Part shown: piece after piece, positions 19,315 through 29,676 of the stretch
Numbering within the stretch: position 1 is the stretch's first letter
Layout of the letters: each line of letters starts with the position of its first letter
Assembly: GCA_002729885.1 (NCBI GenBank)
Contig: PBUB01000019.1
Span: 89,613-153,612, forward strand
Source: Spirochaetaceae bacterium
GTDB lineage: Bacteria; Spirochaetota; Leptospiria; Leptospirales; Leptonemataceae
Length of the DNA: 64,000 nt
Direction: 5' to 3'
Position numbers and translations under genes: made by a program
The notes under the pieces: generated by a model
Told to the model about the DNA's origin: nothing
Database searches by the model: none
What the model saw: the letters and a program-made list of their open reading frames with translations, nothing else

Positions 19315-22119
19315 TCAAAGCCTTAAATCGTGGAGAATCTTCTTCCCTGGTTCGGAAATCAACGGCAGTTTGAGCTCTCCCTTCTCGATCGTCAACGTCA
19401 TGCCGCCAGCCCCAATGCTGAGCAAGCTTACACCAACGTCGATGTCAATATCCGAAGTGTTTTCCAGTTCTACGCCCCAGCGTCCATCAGGATAGAATAC
19501 AACGGGACCATTTAGTTCCATGTTGATCTCCTTACTATGAAGATCCGTGTCTGCGGTTCCTCCCAGGATTTCCATATCCGGTGCATCCAGATAAAGTGGC
19601 AACTCGATAGTGAACTCGGCTCCTCCATGGCCATCAGGAGTGATGTAGCCGGTGTTTACCCCGCGATAGCGCATGATCATGGTTTCTGTATCGATTTCCA
19701 GTGGTAGAATGAGTGCCAGAACGTCCATGGTCTGTGAGGTGCCGAATAGCTGTTGCGGATGAACGGTTACAGGAATTCGGTTATGTGTAGCATCATAATT
19801 GCCAATGGAAATCATAACCAAACCATTGAGAAACATTCGATCCTCTCCGGATATACTTACATCGCTTACAATTCCGCTGTGATCTGTAGGCTTCAATCGC
19901 ACACGATTCTGGTCATAGCGAACTTCGTCGCTTTGAACATGAGAATTACCATTAAAATCCGTGGCCGGCACAGCATGCAATGGAGTCATGGGCTGGGTGG
20001 TAGCTGCTACACCATCAAAAGGCATAATGAAGTCCGGGCCGCCGCCCTGGGCCCCGTTCAAAGGATCCGGATCCAGGGGAATGCCTTCCGTGTTGCAGAT
20101 ATCCCCGGTCTGGCATTCATCGTTGCTTCCTGACACCAGCTGAACATGGTACCTCTGCCCCACAACCCACGGATGTTCCGGAACAAACACCAGCTTCCGA
20201 TCTTTCTTCTCCAGCTTGCCTGGAACAGGACTCAAACAGTTTCCAGAGGCATCCACTCGAACTATGCGAACGCTGCCCGAATTACAGGAACTACCCAGAG
20301 TTATCGTGGCAGGATCTAAAGGCTGACTGAAGTATATTTCAACGTTTCGATTGGCCGGAAGAGTAAAAACAGAAAAGACATCATCACTTCCCTTTCCTCC
20401 TGCGCATCTGCCGGCCACATTTCCTCCGGACAGGAAATCCCCACCGACCAGGGAGCACTGAGTTCCTGGATACATTGCAGTAATCCTGGGAGGAAAGCTG
20501 CCGCTATCATTGTACTCAGGCACCTGAAAATCTATTTCCGAAGAGGCCACCGGATGATTCCCCTGGCTATCTTCCAGGGTGCTTTGAACCGTCACCCGGT
20601 AATCATGCCCGTATTTCAAGAGGTGATCCGGCTTCAAAAAAAGGCTGCTTCCCTTTAATTCTGCCTGAAAATCTACGTAGCTGGCATCCGTGCGATCATA
20701 GAAGGAGATATGATCCTTGAGATTCTTCTGGGATAGAGGTTGCGAAAAGGTCAATACCAGGCCTTCTCCTCGATGAAACGATGTGGAATTATCCTGAGGA
20801 TAGGAGCCTGTTAGCTCAGGAGGATCAGGATTCTGACCGGTCATGCTTCCGTCCTCTGGCGTGCCCATTTGCAATACCATTTCGATGGTTCCAGAATCAA
20901 TTCCCATGAGACCCAGCTCCAGAGTGCCAATCACGTTGAGAATCATGGAATTTCCTTTAACCTCGACGGTTCCCACGGCCTGGACCTGCTGGATTTGTTG
21001 ATTCATCAAAACATTGGGCAGTCCGTTTTCGCAGTTCATGTATACATCCATCACAAGATATACAGCCGCTTTGCCCGATTCCTGGTCAAAGGGATTCGCC
21101 AGAATGTAGCCGTTCATATCGCTTGCCATGGTAATCTGAATATCTCCCGTTTCCAGGCCGGACGGTATTTCTCCCCCCAGCCTAATCTCCAGGGACTGAC
21201 TATGCAATTGACTGTCTCTGCGAACCACCATGGGAAGAATGTCCTGGTGTTTTTGTGCATCGGCCACTTCGGCCTTCATTTCGCCGGCAGGGTTCAGCAC
21301 AGACTTTCCCAGAAGGGCCGATTGCATATTCAGTCGATTCGTATTATTGCCGGTGAGGATGCTCTGTTCATCGGGTGTAGAAGCGAGGTTCACTTTGATT
21401 TGACCTCGAGGAGACGATGGCTGTGGAACCAGGGTTGTTTCAAAAGCATTGAGATCGCTACCACTTCTACTCTGAATATCTGCGGTGAGCCGTAGAGTGT
21501 AGCGGGCATCCGGCACAAGATCCACATCCGGATCAAAGGTAATATGCCTTCCATGGACAAGAAGTCGACCTGGCACCTGGGCTCCGTCCGGTCCCCTTAA
21601 CTGGAAGGAGTTTCCGGTTATTGCTGTATCGCCAAGCACTTCTTCCGTAAGCAGAATTCGCACTGTAGAAAAATCCAGAAAGGGTAGCATGGGATCCGGA
21701 ACCATGGATTCTACCTTGAATCCGCCCTCCGCTACCAGATCCGAACGTCGGGTCTGAAAAGAAGCGATGGGCCCGGTATACTCTTGCGCAATACCATTGT
21801 TTAAATAGATTGTGTAGCCGGTTCCCGGTTTCATTCCATCGTGCTCAAACCGGATGATTCTTTTGTTCTCCGATAGCGTGGCGGTTCCTGGAAGCAACTC
21901 CCCTGCATGGGAACGAATCTCCAATCCGTCCAGGGCCTGCTCGTTCGTGGGCGATACAAGGCTAACATATATAGGAGATCCCACAGGAACATCCAGCTGT
22001 CGGTTTCCAGGAAAGACAAATTCCACCCCGCTAACACCATCATGCATTGTATAAATATCCTGACCCTGATTGTTGCAGCCCAGCGCCAATAAAGCCAGTA
22101 CCAAAATTCCTTTTCGCAT
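19315..22119 (-). CDS. Large lipoprotein with bacterial Ig-like (Big_5) domains
   Basis: I choose the ATG at 22119 because it is preceded by AGGAGAAGAACA and opens a clean lipoprotein signal (RKGILVLALLALGC). Two earlier ATG codons are in frame. The mature part, over 900 residues, contains Ig-like Big_5 modules. The first follows the lipobox (QLDVPVGSPIYVSLVSP ... GTGYTIYLNN), another lies mid-protein (NSTSFHRGEGLVLTFSQPL ... GHDYRVTVQSTLEDSQGN), and a later one has NRNVEIYFSQPLDP. Such proteins are surface or periplasmic adhesin-like molecules. It lies just downstream of the FadL-type gene on the same strand, with about 35 bases between the genes, and so is likely co-transcribed with it. Confidence 0.8.
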   Translation of the reverse strand: MRKGILVLALLALGCNNQGQDIYTMHDGVSGVEFVFPGNRQLDVPVGSPIYVSLVSPTNEQALDGLEIRSHAGELLPGTATLSENKRIIRFEHDGMKPGTGYTIYLNNGIAQEYTGPIASFQTRRSDLVAEGGFKVESMVPDPMLPFLDFSTVRILLTEEVLGDTAITGNSFQLRGPDGAQVPGRLLVHGRHITFDPDVDLVPDARYTLRLTADIQSRSGSDLNAFETTLVPQPSSPRGQIKVNLASTPDEQSILTGNNTNRLNMQSALLGKSVLNPAGEMKAEVADAQKHQDILPMVVRRDSQLHSQSLEIRLGGEIPSGLETGDIQITMASDMNGYILANPFDQESGKAAVYLVMDVYMNCENGLPNVLMNQQIQQVQAVGTVEVKGNSMILNVIGTLELGLMGIDSGTIEMVLQMGTPEDGSMTGQNPDPPELTGSYPQDNSTSFHRGEGLVLTFSQPLSQKNLKDHISFYDRTDASYVDFQAELKGSSLFLKPDHLLKYGHDYRVTVQSTLEDSQGNHPVASSEIDFQVPEYNDSGSFPPRITAMYPGTQCSLVGGDFLSGGNVAGRCAGGKGSDDVFSVFTLPANRNVEIYFSQPLDPATITLGSSCNSGSVRIVRVDASGNCLSPVPGKLEKKDRKLVFVPEHPWVVGQRYHVQLVSGSNDECQTGDICNTEGIPLDPDPLNGAQGGGPDFIMPFDGVAATTQPMTPLHAVPATDFNGNSHVQSDEVRYDQNRVRLKPTDHSGIVSDVSISGEDRMFLNGLVMISIGNYDATHNRIPVTVHPQQLFGTSQTMDVLALILPLEIDTETMIMRYRGVNTGYITPDGHGGAEFTIELPLYLDAPDMEILGGTADTDLHSKEINMELNGPVVFYPDGRWGVELENTSDIDIDVGVSLLSIGAGGMTLTIEKGELKLPLISEPGKKILHDLRL

Positions 22120-22153
22120 TGTTCTTCTCCTGTTTTTCATGGCGTATACATCC

Positions 22154-23530
22154 CTAGAACCGTAGAGTTGCGGATACTGCGAATGCATTCACCTGACCGC
22201 TCAGTGAGACGCGTTCTACCACGTCCGGAACGGCAAAAATGGGCGGACCATCATAAGGGGGAGCGATGGAAGTGTTTCTACTTTTTAGCTGATGCTTTTG
22301 ATAGGCCAGATCGACACTAACCGGATTGGTCATTCCCGGTACCGAAAACGTCCAGGAAAGGCCAGTGGCCAGAATGAATCGATCGGCATCCAGGAGGTTT
22401 ACTCCAGGTGTGATTTCCGATTTGAGAGGGGATCTCTTGTATGAATAACCTCCTCGAAGTTTAAGCCCCTCGAAGAACTCCAGGCCGGTATGTTTCGCAA
22501 GTCCCGAATACGTAACTCCTGCCGACGGTACAACAATATTGCGAAACTCGATGTCTGACTGGTTACTTACATCGCTTCTTTCCGAGATTAATGAATTCAG
22601 ACGTTTCCAGTTTTGAAACTCAAATGAGCCCGCTAACTCGATTTTCCAGGGTAAGCGATACATGATTCCCAGCTCGTACTGAGCTGGCACATATCCATCC
22701 AGGGATTTAACGGCCAGGGGCACTGATGTAAGGGTAGTACTCTGGATTTCAACATCCGCGGATGCATCCATTTCCAGGGCAAAGTAACTGTGATTTCGCC
22801 AGCTCAAGGCCAACGAGAAGTCAGAGAAGAAATTATCTTCGTTGAACCATTCCGAAGGTTCAAGCCTCAGTCCAAAGATGGGCGAGCCGCGAGTATCTCC
22901 AGTAACCATGATTTCCTGTTCACTTGTTTCTCCACCCAGCGTTGTGCGAAGCTTGATAGGTGCACGGGCCGTAAGAGAAATAACGCCTCCGAGGCCCAGA
23001 TAGATGCCTCTATAGACGCCGATACCAATACCGGAGGCGATAACAAGCGGCTTCTTGCCAAAGAATGCAGGCTGCCCCGCATCAGAAACAGTGTCCTGAA
23101 TCTGAAGCAGATCCCGGCCTCCACCATCGATGCCCATCTGCAGGCCAAAACCCACCGGAACATCAAATGTAGTCAGGTTGCTGAGATCCAGTTCCAGCCC
23201 CAGCATCACCATATTATTTTCTCCTGTATTGCTACTGGGACTGGTACGAAAGGCAGGCTCTTTTCCTCCACGACTCTGGATCTTAAGACCCGGGCTGGCA
23301 TACACCGATCCCAGCGCCATGCTGTTCTCCGGATCAATGGAAAGCCCGGCAGGATTGAAATAGGAAGCCTGCGCTCCCTGGGCAAAGGGAGCATAGGAAC
23401 GGGCTGTCGATACCTCTATGGGACTGAGGCCAAACTCGGATGGGACGGATCCAGGACCGGCCTGCAATGAACCGGCACACATAATCAACCACAGGCAGGT
23501 CAGTACCCGCCAGCAACGAAACTCGAACAT
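22154..23530 (-). CDS. FadL/OmpP1/TodX-type outer membrane transport protein
   Basis: From the ATG at 23530, which has AGAAGG about six bases upstream, the product is about 458 residues. It has a signal peptide (VLTCLWLIMCAGSLQA). The mature start has the FadL-like hatch pattern (GLSPIEVSTARSYAPFAQGA, then SYFNPAGLSIDPENSMALG). The rest alternates in the manner of an outer membrane barrel and ends with phenylalanine (ATLRF), as outer membrane proteins do. FadL-family proteins pass fatty acids or other hydrophobic compounds into the cell. It is the first gene of a probable two-gene unit with the Ig-like lipoprotein, and a TetR-type operator lies about 50 bases upstream. Confidence 0.85.
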   Translation of the reverse strand: MFEFRCWRVLTCLWLIMCAGSLQAGPGSVPSEFGLSPIEVSTARSYAPFAQGAQASYFNPAGLSIDPENSMALGSVYASPGLKIQSRGGKEPAFRTSPSSNTGENNMVMLGLELDLSNLTTFDVPVGFGLQMGIDGGGRDLLQIQDTVSDAGQPAFFGKKPLVIASGIGIGVYRGIYLGLGGVISLTARAPIKLRTTLGGETSEQEIMVTGDTRGSPIFGLRLEPSEWFNEDNFFSDFSLALSWRNHSYFALEMDASADVEIQSTTLTSVPLAVKSLDGYVPAQYELGIMYRLPWKIELAGSFEFQNWKRLNSLISERSDVSNQSDIEFRNIVVPSAGVTYSGLAKHTGLEFFEGLKLRGGYSYKRSPLKSEITPGVNLLDADRFILATGLSWTFSVPGMTNPVSVDLAYQKHQLKSRNTSIAPPYDGPPIFAVPDVVERVSLSGQVNAFAVSATLRF

Positions 23531-23577
23531 GAACACCTTCTGTTTATCTGGCCCGGGAACCGGCCCCTCTCCAGGAC

Positions 23578-23595
23578 TGAATGACGTATCAGTCA
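23578..23595. promoter_or_regulatory. Candidate TetR-family operator upstream of the FadL-type gene
   Basis: The 18-base element TGAATGACGTATCAGTCA is a dyad of the form TGANTGA-N4-TCANTCA. It lies 48 bases upstream of the FadL-type start. TetR-family regulators of fatty acid genes often bind dyads of this form, so control by lipid or acyl-CoA signals is a reasonable inference. No regulator gene adjoins it. Confidence 0.4.
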
Positions 23596-23864
23596 GTAAG
23601 CCGGCTAAGTATTTCCCTGCGCCGTTTCGGCAGACGTATTCCTCTACCACGCGACCAGAATCTCTATATTTAGGTGCATACTACCAGAGATGTAAGCCAT
23701 TTGTCGTAGCTTCTTATAAGATCGGAATTCAGACTTATAGATCCGGACGGTTTTCAATCGGGCAACTAAGCTCCTGGGCGCAGCATTAAGATAGATTCAA
23801 GCTTTCAGGGCGCCGGTGAGACATCCCCTATTCTCTCCAGGTCTTGCCCGTGCCTGAATCCAGG

Positions 23865-25094
23865 TCAGGATTCAATCGTTTTGATGAGATAATCAGATAT
23901 CTCCGGACTACCCAGAAGTCCCAGGTGTCCCGTGGTCATAAATGCATGGTATTCGATGGTAGGCGTTCGGTTCTTTCGCAACCAGGAGAAGTTCGAAGCA
24001 GTCTTCGTCGCTTTCTGATTGAATTCTACGAACTCTTTTCCCAGGGCGCTCCTGGTTCCCACAAGACCGTCTCCAAAATACATAGCAACAGGAGTCAGAA
24101 CGGTTTCGGAAACACTTCCCAGCAGTAGATGATAATGCACCCCTGGCAGGGGCGGAACTTCTGTCTTTTTTACGTTCATCAGTTTGTTTGCATCTTCATG
24201 TTTCCAGTCCTCGGTCATAAAACCCCATCGTAGATCCTTGATTCCGTTGCTTCTTTCATCGGCTATGCGACCAATAATCCGGGTAGGGTAATTCCAGATG
24301 GTTTTAAGGACAAAGGTAGCTACATGACCAAACCTTTCCAGGAATGAGCCATCGTTGGGTGCACCAATGAGCACCACATCGCTTAGAACAGAAACCCATT
24401 TGCTTTTTCGCCTGGCTCCGTAGTACCCGGCACTGCGAACAACCAGGCCTCCCATGGAATGGCCTACCAGGATGAGCCTTTTGATTTCCCCGGAACTAAC
24501 TTGCATTAATTGATCCACCAATCGATCCAGCTCCTGTCCATTTTCTGAGATATGCTTTCCTGTGTTATATCTCAGATATAGAACCCCGGCATTGCACTGT
24601 CTGGATAGCTCCGGACCGTACCCGGTCTTTCCCGCCATGGCCGCTTGCCAGGGAATTTCATCCGCCATCAAGCCATGAACGAAAAGTACACAGGTGCCAG
24701 CTCTACCATCCAATCTTTCCTTTTCGCTTTGCCATACTTCTGCCGGTTTCGCATCGGCACCGTTCAAGCGAAAACTCATGGAAATGGCAGCAGGATCATT
24801 AAACTCGGCCAGCCGATGTCCTACCAGACCATTGATGGCAGGGACAATGAAATGCTTATTCTCATCGCCCTTTTCGTAAACATATTTCAGGGTCTGGCCT
24901 GTGGCAAGGGCCGCATCCACTATACCTTTTCCCAGGTTTTGCCAGAAGTTACCTGATGGAGAAGATGCGCTTGAAGTTTCGGAAGCTTCAGAGTCGGAGG
25001 ATTCGGAGGATTCGGAAGCATTATCCGTTGAATCCAGGGGCCCGGAATCGCCCTCTTCTTTCGCCCTGGATGGTCTGGAATTTCCGGTGGTCAT
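23865..25094 (-). CDS. Alpha/beta hydrolase, lipase-like
   Basis: The 409-residue protein has a Ser/Glu/Asp-rich low-complexity N-terminal region (about 16-48), which is unusual for a lipase. The alpha/beta hydrolase core starts near CVLFVHGLMAD (about 135-145). The nucleophile elbow is GHSMGG at 211-216, with Ser213. A likely acid lies in the IGAPNDG region or later, and a candidate catalytic His near EYHAFMTTGHLGLL at the C-terminus. No cleavable signal peptide is seen, so the enzyme is probably cytoplasmic or loosely membrane-bound. It lies downstream of the FadL-type region on the same strand but with its own spacing. The substrate is probably a lipid ester, though this is not proven. Confidence 0.8.
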   Translation of the reverse strand: MTTGNSRPSRAKEEGDSGPLDSTDNASESSESSDSEASETSSASSPSGNFWQNLGKGIVDAALATGQTLKYVYEKGDENKHFIVPAINGLVGHRLAEFNDPAAISMSFRLNGADAKPAEVWQSEKERLDGRAGTCVLFVHGLMADEIPWQAAMAGKTGYGPELSRQCNAGVLYLRYNTGKHISENGQELDRLVDQLMQVSSGEIKRLILVGHSMGGLVVRSAGYYGARRKSKWVSVLSDVVLIGAPNDGSFLERFGHVATFVLKTIWNYPTRIIGRIADERSNGIKDLRWGFMTEDWKHEDANKLMNVKKTEVPPLPGVHYHLLLGSVSETVLTPVAMYFGDGLVGTRSALGKEFVEFNQKATKTASNFSWLRKNRTPTIEYHAFMTTGHLGLLGSPEISDYLIKTIES

Positions 25095-25383
25095 GGCCGG
25101 TTCTATAGATGTCTTTCGGTCCGGTCATCCCTTTTTCCAGGATTCATTCGGCAGAAGGCCCCTGAGTCCGATGCCCCGTTAAGACTCGATATGGCAGCTA
25201 GTTACCAAACAGGCCAGCCGTTATTTCCGGGAATCCAGCCCGGTTTTGTGCATGACTCCTACATTAATTCTGTATTCTTAAAAACCGGCCCTATATTGGC
25301 GGGCCTGTTCGCCTGCAGGGTGGCCTGCAGAAATGTACCTGAGATAAGAATCCAGCCCGGTAGAATGACACGGAGATGTGTAA

Positions 25384-25839
25384 ATGCGAATTCGAACTTA
25401 CAATTATTCTCCGCTGCTTTCCATGCTGGTCTTTGGCGCCATGGCATCCGGCTGCTTTTTAGAACCTGACGAATCCGAATGGGACAAAGGAGACGAAATA
25501 TTCTACAATGCTCTAATCCTCCAGTTGGCCAGTCAACCTGTAGCGCCCAGAGTGCGATTTCTCAACAATTCAGGCGGCACAGATTCCTATCGATTGTTCA
25601 CTAACTCAGGTTGCTCAGGTAATGCCTTTGCCAGTTTTTCTGGCACCGCCTCCGGACAATATACAGCCTATTATCAGACGAGCTCATTCTATTTGAATAT
25701 AGACACTTCTGAGTGCGTCGCAGGACAGTTTAACTTTGGTCAGCCCGGCACAGCCTTGAATCAGGTTCAGATCGACTGCGAGGTCAGTTTAACACAGATT
25801 CAGTGTAACGATTCATCCAGTACGACAATCGCACGCTAA
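25384..25839 (+). CDS. Unrecognised lipoprotein, 151 residues
   Basis: The product starts with MRIRTYNYSPLLSMLVFGAMASGC, a signal peptide with a lipobox cysteine, followed by acidic residues. The mature part is short and beta-rich, with repeated Ser/Thr/Gly stretches (NSGGTDSYRLFTNSGCSGN). Two or more cysteines may form disulphides (GCSG, DTSEC, DCEVSLTQIQC). No family is recognised. The gene is isolated, with nearly 300 bases upstream on its own strand. Confidence 0.65.
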   Translation: MRIRTYNYSPLLSMLVFGAMASGCFLEPDESEWDKGDEIFYNALILQLASQPVAPRVRFLNNSGGTDSYRLFTNSGCSGNAFASFSGTASGQYTAYYQTSSFYLNIDTSECVAGQFNFGQPGTALNQVQIDCEVSLTQIQCNDSSSTTIAR

Positions 25840-25937
25840 TGCCCGGATCAAAGGAGACTCCGCAACCAGGGAATTCACAGGACTCAGGTTTCTCTGGGCG
25901 TGGTGAGAGCCTAATGAACGCAGTAGAACTGAATCTA

Positions 25938-26161
25938 TTAAGGCGTGCCTTTTACAACATTGCCATCAACATCGATCTTAAAGAATCGCACACCTTTTGA
26001 AACGGAAGCTGTACTTTCGTCTCTTTTGCGCACGATGAACGGATATGCATCGTTAAATTGCGCTGGTCTCGCTTCATTTCCAGCCCTATCCATAAAGCAC
26101 CGGTGCAAGAAATTACAGCCACAGCTCCAGTTAGAAAAAAGAGCATTCGCATGCCCGCCAT
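25938..26161 (-). pseudogene. Small lipoprotein gene broken by an apparent frameshift
   Basis: One frame starting at the ATG at 26161 encodes a good lipoprotein signal (MLFFLTGAVAVISC) but then loses character and ends at 25952. A second frame is open through the same stretch and encodes a convincing C-terminus. It reads DRAGNEARPAQFNDAYPF, then VRKRDE, and ends FFKIDVDGNVVKGTP before a TAA at 25938. Joining them needs a shift of one base somewhere near 26060-26110. Either the gene is a recent pseudogene or the sequence has a one-base error. The intact product would be a lipoprotein of about 70 residues of unknown role. Confidence 0.5.
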
Positions 26162-26327
26162 ATCTGGCCTGAAGACAGGTTGGAGTAAACTGATTTATGC
26201 TGGCATGGAATGTCTATCGCAGCATTCAGGGGAGCCGAAAAACCAGCTACGTGACCCACTCATTCTTAATTATCGCTGGACCGGAGGCTATTTAATGAAT
26301 TCGACTGTGCGAAAATTCCGACTGATT

Positions 26328-28382
26328 CTAATTGCGAACCAGCATCTGATAGGCATCCTTGTATTTCTCGATGGTTGCGATCTCTTCACGCATCTTTTCC
26401 AATCGGTCTGTCTGGGCTTCCAGAATTGAGGCCGACTGTACGGAATGCTCCGAAAGATTCTGAATCATTCCGGTTAGATCTGCACTGCCATCCACGATTC
26501 TATTCAGTACCAGATTGGAGCTTTCCATACTGGCGCTAATTCGCTTGATGCCAGCCACGACTCCAGAAATGGTCTCTCGCGTCTCGCTCAGGCTGGACTG
26601 GGTTTTGTCTGCCAGTTTACCCACTTCCTCCGCAACCACTGAAAATCCTCGACCATGTTCGCCGGCACGGGCGGCTTCAATAGAAGCGTTCAGCGCCAGG
26701 AGATTGGTTCGGTCTGCAATATCTCCCAGAGCGCGTAGAATACTTTCGATATGAGCCACACTTTCTGCAAGACTGTTTACGGAAGAAGCCAGAAGTGAAT
26801 TTTGGTCCTGCGAAGAGGTAACCTGCGTTGTATAGGATTGAAAGGTTGTCTTGACGCTACTCAGTCTGGAACGAACATCGTTCGTTGCATTTAGAGCATC
26901 CACGAGAGCGTTCACCAGAGCAGTCATGACGGGAAGATTACGGGATACGCGATCCAGAGTGGCTTCCATCAACAGGTTAACATTGGCAAGCACTCGCTCT
27001 CGCCGGGATTTAAAATAGTCTTTGAATCCCGAGTATTTATTAACAAAGTCATCTACGTAATCGTCCGCAAATTCTCTATCCGGATCCTCCTTGAATAGCA
27101 CAATGGCGGTCAATGTTTGATTGATATTCACTCCCAGAATCTCCCCGAAAGTGGAAAATCCAATGGATGGCACATCCTTGAACGTATGCACATCGGCCAG
27201 AGACGATTGATTAAAGACTCTGCGAAGAATACAATCATTGAGGATAGCACCCAGCGGTCGGGGTTTGTCTTTGATGAAACTCTGAAAGTCATCTTCTGTT
27301 ACCCGGGCCAGATCCGTTCTTTCCAGAAGGAATAGCTCCTCTCCGGGGCTAACATCACAATAGAACGAAATTACCTTGCGAACCAGGTCAATATTCATTA
27401 CGGAGCGTACGTAGATTTCTCCGTTGACTTCCAGGCCAAAGGAATAGCTGGAAAGTCTATCCTGGAGCTCGTCTGGTTTGCAGCGAAAGTGATCGCAAAG
27501 GGAATCTATGATGTTAACATTCTCCAGAGCTTCCCGATCCAGAAATTCAAAGACTTCCCTTTTCACCGGGTTGGCAGCGGACACTACAAAGCTCTTATTC
27601 AGCTTTTCAAAGTTCTGGCTTTTCAAGATTCCAAAGCGAATCCCCGGTTTGAACTTGATAAAAGCAATTACTCCATGATGTCGAAAAACCTGCTTCCCGT
27701 CAGAAATGAAAGTATCCTTGAAATCCAGAGTCCCGCCAGCGCTTCCCCCGGCAAATAGACAGGGGAACTTTCTGGACTGGTAGATGGCTTCCATCAGGAA
27801 GTTTTCGCTGCTGGAAAGTCCGTCTATAAGAGTCATTCCCAGAGTGTCCTGAAAATTGACTTTGAACGGAAGCTGAATCTTTTTGAGCTCCGCCTCGATC
27901 ATAGCCACCCTTTCCGGAGCTGATTTCGATTTGGTTTCAGAAATATCTTCGCTAAATAGCGGAATGCTGACAATTTGCACGGACTCAAATATTTCCTCGG
28001 AAAGGGCCATCAAGACAATGTGTTTGCCTTCGCCCGGAGTGGCCCTGGAATAAAGTTCGGCCACCGGTTTATCTTCATCTATGCTGCAGAGTTCGCCCGC
28101 TGTGGTCCCGAATAGAAATTTACATCCGCCAGGCATCTCTGTCACGATTTGCTCTGTAATTTCTTTAAACGGTAGGTCCTGAGAAACAAAGGCAATGATG
28201 AGACCAGGCTTGAAGGGAATTCGCTGCCCCAGGCCGGTAACTCCAGAGGCAGTGAGGGAATAGGTAGATACATATTGCTCGTTGCCACCCGGCAGGCCTT
28301 CATTCGCTGCATCGTGTATAATTGCTTCCACTGCAGATTCGTTAACAGCTTTCGATCTCTTCTTTGAATTGAATCCAAACAT
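26328..28382 (-). CDS. Cytoplasmic chemoreceptor with FIST sensory domains
   Basis: I place the start at the ATG at 28382, preceded by GGAAAA, giving 684 residues; an ATG at 28406 is the alternative. No membrane segments are visible. Residues about 20-410 form the FIST N- and C-domains, recognisable from [41 protein letters not shown] and the later [18 protein letters not shown]. The C-terminal third is a chemoreceptor signalling domain, with the tip motif [20 protein letters not shown] followed by [15 protein letters not shown] domains are thought to sense small ligands such as amino acids or nitric oxide. This receptor should signal to CheA from the cytosol. It has no HAMP region, and no che genes adjoin it. 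Confidence 0.9.
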   Translation of the reverse strand: MFGFNSKKRSKAVNESAVEAIIHDAANEGLPGGNEQYVSTYSLTASGVTGLGQRIPFKPGLIIAFVSQDLPFKEITEQIVTEMPGGCKFLFGTTAGELCSIDEDKPVAELYSRATPGEGKHIVLMALSEEIFESVQIVSIPLFSEDISETKSKSAPERVAMIEAELKKIQLPFKVNFQDTLGMTLIDGLSSSENFLMEAIYQSRKFPCLFAGGSAGGTLDFKDTFISDGKQVFRHHGVIAFIKFKPGIRFGILKSQNFEKLNKSFVVSAANPVKREVFEFLDREALENVNIIDSLCDHFRCKPDELQDRLSSYSFGLEVNGEIYVRSVMNIDLVRKVISFYCDVSPGEELFLLERTDLARVTEDDFQSFIKDKPRPLGAILNDCILRRVFNQSSLADVHTFKDVPSIGFSTFGEILGVNINQTLTAIVLFKEDPDREFADDYVDDFVNKYSGFKDYFKSRRERVLANVNLLMEATLDRVSRNLPVMTALVNALVDALNATNDVRSRLSSVKTTFQSYTTQVTSSQDQNSLLASSVNSLAESVAHIESILRALGDIADRTNLLALNASIEAARAGEHGRGFSVVAEEVGKLADKTQSSLSETRETISGVVAGIKRISASMESSNLVLNRIVDGSADLTGMIQNLSEHSVQSASILEAQTDRLEKMREEIATIEKYKDAYQMLVRN

Positions 28383-28682
28383 TGTCTTTTTCCAGATGGT
28401 AGCCATGATCCCGTAACTAATGAGAGAGGGCCCCGCTACAGAAATCAGATACGCCGGGGAGCCTGTGAACGGGTCAAACAATATTTGGGACGGGCCGATG
28501 CATCCTGCAGATATTGACAGTGAGCACAGTATTTCAGGTACAAGGATGCCTAATGCACGAGTTACATTTCTTCAAAAGCGAACTGCGCACCATCGAAACA
28601 AAATGGATTTCTATCCAGGGGTAATCACCTTTTCCACAGGAGATACAAAAAGCATCCATGGATTCAGATAATTCATACACGA

Positions 28683-29645
28683 TCAGGTTATCATTCTTAA
28701 GGCCAGGTTCCCTCTTTTATGACCGTTTTCCGCATGCTTGTGGGCGGCCACCACATTTGACATATCGTAGCTTCTTTCCAGCACAGGCCGGTACTGGCCG
28801 GACTCAATCAATTCTCGAAAGTACTCCATGTCCTGGATGGATACGAGAGCCACCCCAGATTTCACCTTTATTTTCCAGATCGCACTGCGAATACCCGCCA
28901 GTAGCATATCTTTCATTGCACCGGATACCAGAATCAGCTGACCACCGGGCATCACCAGGTTTCGTAGCCGATCCGGCCTGGTTTTGCCGACGGTCTCTAT
29001 CACTACGTCGAACTTTTTTAGATCGGAAAGCCCGTCCTTTTCGTAATCAATGACCGAATTCGCGCCCAGGCCTTTTACCAGCTCGACGTTCCTTTCGCTG
29101 CAAACCGCGGTTACTTCGCAACCCCATATACGTCCCAGTTGCACAGCTGCGCTACCAACAGCACCGGATGCTCCCAGAACCAGCATCCTTTTTCCATTCT
29201 CCAGGTGGGCCCCTTTGAGGAAGTGATATGCGGTATGAAGACCAAACGGAATGGACGCCGCCTCTTCGTGGCTGAGCGATTCCACTCCTTTGACCACAGG
29301 CGCAGATTCCGGCAGACAGATGTACTGTGCGTAGCAGCCAAGAGCCAGGTCCGACATCCCAAAAACCCGGTCTCCTGGAGCAAATCTTGTAACCTCCGCC
29401 CCAATGGCATCCACAGTCCCGGACAGTACCGATCCCAGCACGCGGGCCTTTTGACCAGGTTTGAATAGACCAAAGAATAGTCTCACAAGAAACGGATCTG
29501 CCCTGCGAACTCTCCAGTCTCCGCTGTTTACTGCAGTGGAATGGATCCGAATCCGGATTTCCCCCGGCCCGGGCTCCGGAATGTCTTTTTGCACTATCTG
29601 CAAAACCTCGGCGGGACCATATTTCTCAAATTCAATTACCTTCAT
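28683..29645 (-). CDS. NAD(P)H-dependent quinone-oxidoreductase-like MDR protein
   Basis: The ATG at 29645 is preceded by GGAG and starts the family consensus MKVIEFEKYGPAEVLQ, so I prefer it to the upstream ATG at 29660. The 320-residue product has the MDR pattern: an N-terminal GroES-like fold (IRIHSTAVNSGDWRVRRAD) and a Rossmann domain with LVLGASGAVGSAAVQLG. It lacks the zinc-binding cysteines of alcohol dehydrogenases. Such enzymes reduce quinones or reactive carbonyls. It is divergent from a TetR gene, with an inverted-repeat operator between them, so expression is probably induced by a small electrophile or drug. Confidence 0.87.
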   Translation of the reverse strand: MKVIEFEKYGPAEVLQIVQKDIPEPGPGEIRIRIHSTAVNSGDWRVRRADPFLVRLFFGLFKPGQKARVLGSVLSGTVDAIGAEVTRFAPGDRVFGMSDLALGCYAQYICLPESAPVVKGVESLSHEEAASIPFGLHTAYHFLKGAHLENGKRMLVLGASGAVGSAAVQLGRIWGCEVTAVCSERNVELVKGLGANSVIDYEKDGLSDLKKFDVVIETVGKTRPDRLRNLVMPGGQLILVSGAMKDMLLAGIRSAIWKIKVKSGVALVSIQDMEYFRELIESGQYRPVLERSYDMSNVVAAHKHAENGHKRGNLALRMIT

Positions 29646-29676
29646 TTTTGCTTGCTCCATTACCCACTTCCTTCAG

